From JAZKFP01 sp040386355 (GTDB lineage Bacteria > Pseudomonadota > Gammaproteobacteria > Pseudomonadales > UBA6940), in NCBI GenBank assembly GCA_040386355.1, contig JAZKFP010000086.1, positions 1 through 9,296 on the forward strand: a DNA stretch of 9,296 nt. Reading direction: 5' to 3'. The notes beneath the pieces are model-generated. The model made no database searches, was not told the DNA's origin, and worked only from the letters and a program-made list of their open reading frames with translations. Made by a program: the position numbers and the translations under genes. Numbering within the stretch: the stretch's first letter is position 1; the number at the start of each line of letters is the position of its first letter. This document shows positions 1 through 5,472 of this stretch, in pieces.

Positions 1-1202
1 CTATTTACGCTGAACTCATTCGCAAACACTTAATCGATATTAAAGAAGACGGTTCATTTCGCTTAAATATGAAGTACTTCAAATACCCTTACGGTTTAGA
101 AATGACAAATTCTGCGTTTCATGACTTAATGGGTGGCCCACCACGTGAGCGTGAAACTTCACCTACTCAAAAAGATATGGATATTGCGGCAAGTATTCAA
201 GTTGTCACCGAAGAAGTGATGATTAATTTAGCAAGGTATGCACTAAAAATTACTGGCAAACGTCATTTGTGTATGGCTGGTGGTGTTGCACTAAATTGCG
301 TTGGTAACGGCAAAATTTTAGAGAAAGTAGAAAACCTCGATGGTTTATTTATTCAACCCGCTGCTGGAGATGCTGGCTGTTCACTTGGAGGTGCGTTATT
401 TGTTTGGCATAACTTGTTAAACAAACCGCGCGCGGTAAATGGAGTCGATGACTCTCAAAAAGGCTCATTACTTGGACCTTCTTTTAGTGAAGAACAAATT
501 GTTAAAGCATTAGAGTCTTACGGTGCTGTATCCCATCGAATGGATTCAGAAGAAAAACTAGCCGATGTTGTGGGTAGCTGTATTGCGGATTCCAAAGTTA
601 TCGGTTTATTTAATGGTCGCGCAGAATTTGGTCCAAGAGCATTAGGAGCACGTTCAATTATTGGCGATCCACGCAGTCCTGAGATGCAAAAAGTCATGAA
701 TTTAAAAATTAAATTTCGTGAAAGTTTTAGACCTTTTGCGCCGTGTGTTTTAGAAGAAGATGCAAACAAATACTTTAATATAAAATCTACTTCGCCTTAC
801 ATGTTGTTAGTCGCACCGGTGACTGAATCTTTGCGTAAAGCGATGACGCCAGAACAAGAAAGTTTATACGGCATCGAAAAACTCAATGTTCCACGTTCAG
901 AAATTCCTGCCGTCACGCACGTAGATGATTCAGCTCGAATTCAAACTGTCGACAATGTTAGAAATCCAAGACTGTATCGCATCATGAATGCGTTCAAACA
1001 AAAATCCGGTTGTTCGGTAATCATTAACACAAGCTTTAATGTTCGAGGTGAGCCGATGGTATCGACACCAGAAGACGCATACCGGTGTTTTATGTTTACT
1101 CATATGGATGTTTTGGTACTTGAAAATTACATTTTATACAAACAAGAACAACCAAAACTTGCAGGCGCTGAAGAGCATCTCGCCGAATTCGAACTCGATT
1201 AA
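1..1202 (+). CDS. O-carbamoyltransferase, NodU/CmcH family (5' end cut by window edge)
   Basis: Enzymes of this family move the carbamoyl group of carbamoyl phosphate to a hydroxyl of a sugar or natural product, through an ATP-dependent carbamoyl-adenylate. The reading frame is open from base 3 to the stop at 1200-1202 (399 residues). The residues before the ATG at 69 (ELIRKHL..., EDGSFRLNM) already look like family sequence, so that ATG is internal and the gene starts outside the window; full-length members have about 550-630 residues. The end of the Kae1/HSP70-like N-terminal domain shows AGGVALNCVGNGK (from about 276) and PAAGDAGCSLGGAL (from about 357). The YrdC-like C-terminal domain starts near 465 and shows GRAEFGPRALGARS (from 615) and INTSFNVRGEPMV (from about 1023). 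The next gene begins 36 bp later, which suggests an operon with the DUF5989 and SxtJ genes. The acceptor cannot be read from the sequence. Family assignment is very secure. Confidence 0.93.
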   Translation, partial: IYAELIRKHLIDIKEDGSFRLNMKYFKYPYGLEMTNSAFHDLMGGPPRERETSPTQKDMDIAASIQVVTEEVMINLARYALKITGKRHLCMAGGVALNCVGNGKILEKVENLDGLFIQPAAGDAGCSLGGALFVWHNLLNKPRAVNGVDDSQKGSLLGPSFSEEQIVKALESYGAVSHRMDSEEKLADVVGSCIADSKVIGLFNGRAEFGPRALGARSIIGDPRSPEMQKVMNLKIKFRESFRPFAPCVLEEDANKYFNIKSTSPYMLLVAPVTESLRKAMTPEQESLYGIEKLNVPRSEIPAVTHVDDSARIQTVDNVRNPRLYRIMNAFKQKSGCSVIINTSFNVRGEPMVSTPEDAYRCFMFTHMDVLVLENYILYKQEQPKLAGAEEHLAEFELD

Positions 1203-1238
1203 TTTAACAATTTTAAATACGTTCAATGTGGAGCTTGT

Positions 1239-1394
1239 ATGAGCAGAAAAAGTTTTATTCGCGAATATTTAGATTATCTAAAAGCAAGCAAAAAATGGTG
1301 GTTAGCACCGATTATGGTTATTGTTGGACTACTCAGTATTTTAGTAATTTTAGGCGGCACCTCCGCTGCACCATTCATTTATACCTTATTTTGA
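1239..1394 (+). CDS. DUF5989 (SxtK-like) small membrane protein, 51 aa
   Basis: A 51-residue protein begins at the ATG at 1239, preceded by GGAG (1230-1233) at a good distance. It begins MSRKSFIREYLDYLKASKKW; a WWLAP motif lies at about residues 20-24, followed by one hydrophobic segment (about 23-40), and it ends in APFIYTLF. This layout, a short charged amphipathic start, KKWW, one transmembrane helix and a C-terminal aPFIYTLF, is what I know of DUF5989 proteins, which are about 50 residues long. Such proteins are typically encoded next to carbamoyltransferase and SxtJ genes; SxtK of the saxitoxin cluster appears to be the equivalent. It lies 36 bp after the carbamoyltransferase and 49 bp before the SxtJ gene. 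The biochemical role is unknown; a membrane partner or anchor for the carbamoyltransferase is my inference. The overlapping longer frame at 1226-1447 is a shadow. Confidence 0.88.
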   Translation: MSRKSFIREYLDYLKASKKWWLAPIMVIVGLLSILVILGGTSAAPFIYTLF

Positions 1395-1443
1395 AAATAT
1401 TTTTTATTCAAGTTAATGATTTTTTATTTAAGGTGATAAGCGT

Positions 1444-1866
1444 ATGAAAATGGTAAATATTAATTGGAATCCGGATAAGGCCGAATTAAGAAAGTTTGGT
1501 CTTACTATGCTTATTGGATTTAGTATTATTGCGGCGGTTGCTTTTTTTGTATTTGAAGTTAGTAAAAATATTGCTATAGGTTTAGTAATTTTCGGCGCAG
1601 TAAGTTTAGTGTTATCTTACATTGGCCGACTTGGGATGATTATTTATTATCCCTGGATGACCATCGGTATGATCATGGGGACCATTGTCAGCCATGTTAT
1701 TCTCGCGGTTTTATTTTTTGGAATCGTTACGCCTATTGGATTGGTTTTTAAAATAATGCGCCGGGATAGTTTGCAAAAGAATGTTTATCCAAATCCTGAA
1801 GCTTCTTCTTGGACAAATATTGAACCAATAGAAAACACAATTGAAGCGTATCAACGTCAATTCTAA
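1444..1866 (+). CDS. SxtJ family membrane protein, 140 aa
   Basis: A small integral membrane protein of the SxtJ family, named after an unknown-function gene beside the carbamoyltransferase sxtI in saxitoxin clusters. Family-like features are the ELRKFGLT opening (about residues 14-21), hydrophobic segments at about 20-39 and 44-62, the YPWMTIGMIMG stretch (69-79), the strongly hydrophobic VILAVLFFGIVTPIGLVFKI (about 85-104) followed by MRRDSL, and an SSW near the C-terminus (121-123). Three or four membrane passes are likely. The start at 1444 is favoured by AAGGTGA at 1430-1436 with 7 bp spacing; a second ATG at 1450 is less well placed. It lies 49 bp after the DUF5989 gene, so co-transcription is likely. 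No catalytic motif is visible. It probably supports carbamoylation at the membrane, but this rests on genomic association only. Confidence 0.85.
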   Translation: MKMVNINWNPDKAELRKFGLTMLIGFSIIAAVAFFVFEVSKNIAIGLVIFGAVSLVLSYIGRLGMIIYYPWMTIGMIMGTIVSHVILAVLFFGIVTPIGLVFKIMRRDSLQKNVYPNPEASSWTNIEPIENTIEAYQRQF

Positions 1867-1896
1867 TTTAAGTATTTATTACAGCTACTAATTTAA

Positions 1897-2049
1897 ATAC
1901 CAAACGCACAATGATTTTCTCGTAGGTGCAACGTCTTTCAAACGATGTTGCACAGGCTTATAAGTCCGCGCATAACACTGCTTGTTTTATAAAAAGTGAT
2001 ATTTGAGCAGACGAGTAAGCTATCTAGAAAATCATTTTGCGGCAGGTAT
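1897..2049. repeat. 153-bp segment bounded by imperfect 24-bp inverted repeats, with an inner hairpin
   Basis: The arms are 1897-1920 and 2026-2049. They match as inverted repeats at 20 of 24 positions, including 11 perfect inner base pairs (1910-1920 with 2026-2036) and 15 of 16 over 1905-1920 with 2026-2041. TA dinucleotides lie near both outer ends (1898-1899 and 2047-2048), which would fit a TA target duplication but is weak evidence. Inside is a second hairpin at 1926-1953. It fills most of the 201-bp gap between the SxtJ and SGNH genes, and its right end stops 5 bp before the Shine-Dalgarno of the SGNH gene. It may be a miniature transposable element or a large leader RNA structure; no second copy is in this window. 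Confidence 0.55.
1926..1953 (+). other. stem-loop with 10-bp stem in the SxtJ-SGNH spacer
   Basis: GTGCAACGTC pairs with GATGTTGCAC (nine Watson-Crick pairs plus one G-U) around the 8-base loop TTTCAAAC. No T-tract follows, so it is not a classical terminator. The right arm ends in TTGCAC, and CATAAC follows 17 bp later (1971-1976), which could be a weak sigma70-like promoter for the SGNH gene. That promoter reading is speculative. Confidence 0.5.
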
Positions 2050-2054
2050 ACATT

Positions 2055-2060
2055 AAAGGA
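2055..2060 (+). promoter_or_regulatory. Shine-Dalgarno site fixing the GTG start of the SGNH hydrolase gene
   Basis: AAAGGA lies 7 bp before the GTG at 2068. A longer in-frame reading from the GTG at 1996 has no such site, would run through the right arm of the inverted repeat, and would put 24 polar residues ahead of what otherwise looks like a normal N-terminal membrane anchor. The 2068 start is therefore preferred. Confidence 0.7.
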
Positions 2061-2067
2061 CCTGCCC

Positions 2068-3267
2068 GTGAAAAAACGCTTTCTTATTTTTAATATTATT
2101 ACCTGGGCAGTGGTCATTGGATTATTAGAGCTCGTATCTTTTGTAATTATTAAAGCTAAGCTCGGTGGCGATTTTGATTTAGCCGTTCAAGGTGGAACGA
2201 CGATGATCGATTCACGTTATCAAGTTTGGCAACATCCAGAAAATTATAAATCGTGGTCTGGCAAAACTAATTTTAATAATTTTGGATTTCGCCATTCTAA
2301 AGATTTAGAAGTTAAACCTGCAGATAATACTGTTCGAATATTTTTTATGGGCGGTTCTGCTGCATTTGGTTCACAAGCAATGCCTGGCTCTGAGTTCTTG
2401 CATATTTCTGGTCAAGGCGAATACGACAATTCAGAAACAATTACGGCGCACTTAGAAAAGAAATTATCAGCAACCTATCCGCAAAAGAAATTTGAAGTAA
2501 TTAATGCAGCCACCAATTGGACTCGACTTCATCAACAAAATCTTCATTATTTAAGAAAAATTCAAAGCTTACATCCGGATTTAATTATTTCAATGGATGG
2601 CTATAACGATGCAAATCCGATTCATAGTTTAAATACGTGGGAAGATACAGAAGCAATTTTTGAATCCGAATTGATTGGAAACTTAAAGCATAAAATTCGT
2701 GGTTTATTTCAAAATTCAAACACGGCGTATTTAGCGGCTATGCTTATTTTCCGTTCTGGGGAAAGTCCTGGCGTTGATAATGAGCGCATTGAAAAATACA
2801 AAAAAATCAAGCTACCTGAAAATTTTGAAGAAGAACTGGCAGCTTATTCAGAAAAACACAAAGTGGAAATTGAAAAATCTGTGTCTGAATATATGAAATC
2901 GATACAATATTTCCATTCCGATTTACAAATAGACAACGTGCCAAATCTTTTTTTGCTACAGCCTATGACCATATTGGATACAGCAAAAAAGATGACGGAT
3001 CGAGAGCAAGCGTTACTTGGTTATATGTATTCTCGAATGGAACATCAATGGTTCAAAATTGCATTTTTTCGTGCTTTAGAAAAACGTTTAGTTGATTGGT
3101 CCACTAAAACTCAAGCTAACTTTTCTACCATGCATGATGTTTTTAAAAATACAGACGGCACAATTGATGCGTATTCTGATTACTGTCATTTCACTCCAAA
3201 AGGAAATGAACAGATTGCAGATTTTTTAATGCAACAAATTGCACAACGTTATCCCACATTGCTGTAA
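2068..3267 (+). CDS. Membrane-anchored SGNH/GDSL-type hydrolase, about 399 aa
   Basis: SGNH hydrolases are serine esterases or acyl/acetyl hydrolases acting on lipids, glycans or small esters. From the GTG start at 2068 the protein opens with MKKRFLIF and one hydrophobic helix (about residues 5-28) lacking an obvious signal cleavage site. This predicts an inner-membrane anchor with the enzyme in the periplasm. The blocks appear in order: FFMGGSAAFG around residue 97 (block I, probable nucleophile Ser97), VINAATNW (146 onward, block II-like), DGYND (177-181, block III with Asn180), and DYCHFTPKGN near the C-terminus (Asp371 and His374, block V). The length and the anchor fit SGNH proteins seen beside carbamoyltransferase genes. 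Its place after the carbamoyltransferase, DUF5989 and SxtJ genes suggests it acts on the same product, though a 201-bp spacer intervenes. The substrate is unknown. Confidence 0.85.
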   Translation: MKKRFLIFNIITWAVVIGLLELVSFVIIKAKLGGDFDLAVQGGTTMIDSRYQVWQHPENYKSWSGKTNFNNFGFRHSKDLEVKPADNTVRIFFMGGSAAFGSQAMPGSEFLHISGQGEYDNSETITAHLEKKLSATYPQKKFEVINAATNWTRLHQQNLHYLRKIQSLHPDLIISMDGYNDANPIHSLNTWEDTEAIFESELIGNLKHKIRGLFQNSNTAYLAAMLIFRSGESPGVDNERIEKYKKIKLPENFEEELAAYSEKHKVEIEKSVSEYMKSIQYFHSDLQIDNVPNLFLLQPMTILDTAKKMTDREQALLGYMYSRMEHQWFKIAFFRALEKRLVDWSTKTQANFSTMHDVFKNTDGTIDAYSDYCHFTPKGNEQIADFLMQQIAQRYPTLL

Positions 3268-3295
3268 TAGCTTATTTTTACTAGGTGAATAACTT

Positions 3296-3619
3296 ATGAC
3301 ACAAACTTTTCAATTTGATCAAGTATCGGTTGTTAAAAAAGCGAACGTGTATTTTGAAGGGAAATGCGTAAGTCATAGCATTACCTTAGAAGATGGTACA
3401 CGTAAATCACTTGGTATTATTCTTCCTTCAACTTTGAGATTTAATACCGATACTGCAGAAATGATGGAAGGAATTCAGGGTCGATGTAGAGTAAAACTAC
3501 AAGGACATTCAGAATGGAAAACGTACGAAGCAGGAGAATCTTTTTCAGTGCCTGCTAGTTCGAGTTTTGAAATTGAAGTCCAAGACGAGCCTTATCATTA
3601 CGTTTGTCATTTTGGTTAA
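3296..3619 (+). CDS. ppnP: Pyrimidine/purine nucleoside phosphorylase PpnP (DUF1255/YaiE), 107 aa
   Basis: PpnP is a small single-domain cupin enzyme that splits nucleosides with phosphate into the free base and ribose 1-phosphate, with broad specificity for purines and pyrimidines; it is cytosolic and acts in nucleoside salvage. The sequence resembles E. coli PpnP (about 94 residues) over most of its length: NVYFEGKCVSHSI near the start, SLGIILPSTLRFNTDTAEMMEGIQGR in the middle, then W..YEAGESFSVPASSSFEIEV and a YVCHF end. The extra residues are a short N-terminal stretch. AGGTGA at 3283-3288 lies 7 bp before the ATG at 3296. It starts 28 bp after the SGNH stop with no terminator between, so it is probably read from the same transcript, although no functional link to carbamoylation is evident. 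A strong terminator follows at 3668-3705. Confidence 0.92.
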   Translation: MTQTFQFDQVSVVKKANVYFEGKCVSHSITLEDGTRKSLGIILPSTLRFNTDTAEMMEGIQGRCRVKLQGHSEWKTYEAGESFSVPASSSFEIEVQDEPYHYVCHFG

Positions 3620-3667
3620 TTCTATTTTGTTGTTAATTTCAATTTAACGAATTAATTTTGATTCAAT

Positions 3668-3705
3668 AAAAAAGGGTTTTCTTATTATCGGAAAACCCTT
3701 TTTTT
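3668..3705. terminator. Bidirectional rho-independent terminator between convergent genes
   Basis: GGGTTTTC (3674-3681) pairs perfectly with GAAAACCC (3691-3698) around a 9-base loop. It is flanked by an A-run on the left (3668-3673) and a T-run on the right (3699-3705), so the hairpin has a U-tract on either strand. It lies 48 bp past the ppnP stop on the plus strand and about 30 bp past the patatin stop on the minus strand, serving both converging units. Confidence 0.93.
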
Positions 3706-3733
3706 AGTGGCGAAATTTTATATACAAGCGATA

Positions 3734-5194
3734 TTAACCAACCAAAGCCAACCGTGGATTTTTAATCCGCTTCACTTCTTCATCACGTAATTTTTTAATG
3801 CATGAATCAAAAGTACGACCAATACATGTTGTATTACGAATCATCTCAATACTTGGCCAAGCTGATTTTTCACCAAACTCGATAAATTGATTTAATTCAT
3901 GTTGATCAATATTTTTGGTTAGTTTTAATAAATTCATCGGCATGTTGGGAGGCAATATATTGATGTCGCCTTCGTAACGCTGCGAAACCACCGACTGGGC
4001 TTTATCAATTAATAACGCTAATTCATTATTTGGTACATTTTTGCGGAAAAAATCTAACATCATATAGGTGTTTAAATTAAAGTTTTTTGCAGCCCATTGA
4101 CGAGCAAATCCTAAAACTCCAGAACGCGCTTTACGTGATAAAAACGGTAAGACATGCGGATTTGTTTGGCTAACAATCGTATGGTTAACACCATATAAAC
4201 GCGCTAAACGTTGGAAAGGAAGATCATTTTTGATGGAACCATCTACCCATTTACGACCTGCATTATAAGGTACTTTATCGCCCCGACCATTTTTTGCCCA
4301 TAAGGTAACTGGTGGAAAAACACCTGGAATTGCGCAAGAGGCAAGTGCGGCTTTTCTTAAGACTACATTTGGAGAAGTACGTGCGTTTAATAATCTGGAT
4401 TCTTGATGTGTATCATAAGGAGAAACAGTAATGTTGATACTTCTACCCGTTCTTTTAAATGCTTCTTCGAAAGTTAAATCAGGGACATTTTGGTTTAAAC
4501 ATTCTTCTAAATGATCCCCATCTAACAACGGACGACCCCTAAAAAAACCTCTCCAACCAACAAGTTTGAATGCTTGAGTATGTAAATAATCAGGTTGTAA
4601 AATTTTATCTAATTCTTCATCTGTATGAGTTCCAATCGTCGCTACGATAATAGAACCTATACTTGAGCCAGACATAACGGTTGGTAGTAAACGCTCACCC
4701 CAAATGGCTTTGATAACGCCTAAATGAAATAATCCAAGTGCTGCTCCGCCACTTAACATGAGCGCACTGCGTCCAAATGCTTGGCCGGTTGATTCAAAAA
4801 ATTCTAATTTACGAACGAATGGAAAATCTGGAAAATCGTATTCAGAAACAAATTCAAGACAGCGACACACTTCTTCTAAATAATCCGTAATTAATTTTTT
4901 TGTTCCAAATTTTGCAGTGCGGTATAAGATAGGATTTGAGATATTTCCGAGATTACCGTGCAGACCTTCGTGAAGATGAAACACTAATTGATTTACGTCT
5001 TGCCGATGCCTTGCTTCTTTCAGTTCATTTAAACGGTAACGAATCATAGGATAATCGTAATAAGGGGATGCGTCGTCTTCTTTCCATTCTTGCATTCCTG
5101 AAAGTCGGTCATGTTCCGTCGCAGCTGCACGCCACTCGGAGTAGTCTTTTGCATGGTCCATCGCTTGCTGCACGCTGTGATACAACTTTTTCAT
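3734..5194 (-). CDS. Patatin-like phospholipase/lipase with N-terminal DUF3336, 486 aa
   Basis: Patatin-domain proteins are serine acyl hydrolases with a Ser-Asp dyad. This one has the architecture of the DUF3336-patatin group, which includes plant SDP1 and yeast Tgl3/4/5 triacylglycerol lipases as well as many bacterial proteins. Residues about 1-135 match the DUF3336 style, with many aromatic and charged residues and ending near FPFVRKLEFFESTGQAFG. The patatin domain follows: LSGGAALGLFHLGV (oxyanion-hole glycines at 149-150 and 154), SGSSIGS (GxSxG, nucleophile Ser178), SCAIPGVFPP (286-295), and VDGSIKNDLP (Asp318 in the DG motif). All key residues are present. No signal peptide is seen, so it is probably cytosolic or peripheral at membranes. 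Length is normal for bacterial members. GAAGAGA lies upstream of the ATG at 5194. It lies beyond the acyl-CoA dehydrogenases on the same strand, which suggests fatty-acid release, but terminator-like hairpins separate them. Substrate (triacylglycerol or phospholipid) is unproven. Confidence 0.92.
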   Translation of the reverse strand: MKKLYHSVQQAMDHAKDYSEWRAAATEHDRLSGMQEWKEDDASPYYDYPMIRYRLNELKEARHRQDVNQLVFHLHEGLHGNLGNISNPILYRTAKFGTKKLITDYLEEVCRCLEFVSEYDFPDFPFVRKLEFFESTGQAFGRSALMLSGGAALGLFHLGVIKAIWGERLLPTVMSGSSIGSIIVATIGTHTDEELDKILQPDYLHTQAFKLVGWRGFFRGRPLLDGDHLEECLNQNVPDLTFEEAFKRTGRSINITVSPYDTHQESRLLNARTSPNVVLRKAALASCAIPGVFPPVTLWAKNGRGDKVPYNAGRKWVDGSIKNDLPFQRLARLYGVNHTIVSQTNPHVLPFLSRKARSGVLGFARQWAAKNFNLNTYMMLDFFRKNVPNNELALLIDKAQSVVSQRYEGDINILPPNMPMNLLKLTKNIDQHELNQFIEFGEKSAWPSIEMIRNTTCIGRTFDSCIKKLRDEEVKRIKNPRLALVG

Positions 5195-5230
5195 TATTAT
5201 TCTCTTCTTAGCAATGTGTACGCTTTATTG

Positions 5231-5259
5231 ATTATGGGTGGTAAATCACACTACAACAA
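5231..5259 (-). promoter_or_regulatory. Candidate sigma70 promoter of the patatin gene
   Basis: Read on the minus strand, TTGTTG (5254-5259) and CATAAT (5231-5236) are separated by 17 bp. They match the consensus at 4 of 6 and 5 of 6 positions. Transcription would start near 5224, about 30 bp before the ATG at 5194. The region is A+T-rich, so chance matches are common. Confidence 0.4.
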
Positions 5260-5364
5260 AATTACAACGAATTTGAAGTCTAAATTAGATTTTTTTGCGT
5301 CTGAAAAGGAACTTTTATTCACTAAAGATATAAAGTTATACCGATAAGCTTTTAAAACAGCATT

Positions 5365-5389
5365 AAAAAAGATTTGTAGCAGACAAATC
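5365..5389 (-). terminator. Probable rho-independent terminator after the proximal acyl-CoA dehydrogenase gene
   Basis: On the minus strand GATTTGT pairs with ACAAATC (7 bp, loop CTGCT) and is followed at once by six T residues (5365-5370). It lies about 84 bp past the stop of the acyl-CoA dehydrogenase gene. The stem is short and A+T-rich, so termination may be incomplete. Its upstream arm shares three bases with the larger hairpin at 5387-5428. Confidence 0.55.
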
Positions 5390-5428
5390 ACAAAGAACAA
5401 GCCTAAATGTAGACTCGTTCTTTGTGAT
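5387..5428 (-). other. 12-bp perfect inverted repeat downstream of the proximal acyl-CoA dehydrogenase gene
   Basis: ATCACAAAGAAC (5387-5398) and GTTCTTTGTGAT (5417-5428) are perfect inverted repeats separated by 18 bases. In the minus-strand transcript the stem-loop forms about 45 bases after the stop codon, just ahead of the small T-tailed hairpin. It could protect the 3' end or help termination. A binding site for a dimeric regulator is less likely given its position after a gene. Confidence 0.55.
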
Positions 5429-5472
5429 CGTAAGGTGAAAGCGATTAATTTTAGATTTAAAAAAGACCTAAT

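Noticed and set aside
518..769. 83-residue minus-strand frame inside the carbamoyltransferase
   Set aside because: It is antisense to conserved catalytic motifs of the real gene.
1039..1242. 67-residue plus-strand frame
   Set aside because: It lies mostly inside the carbamoyltransferase 3' end in a different frame; composition reflects A+T-rich shadow coding.
1226..1447. 73-residue plus-strand frame
   Set aside because: It overlaps the DUF5989 gene in another frame, has a poor start context and no protein-like pattern.
1926..1953. Rho-independent terminator after the SxtJ gene
   Set aside because: The stem is good but no T-tract follows on either strand at the right place.
5111..5347. 78-residue plus-strand frame across the patatin start
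   Set aside because: The first third is antisense to the patatin gene and the rest covers its leader and promoter region; there is no Shine-Dalgarno and no recognisable domain.
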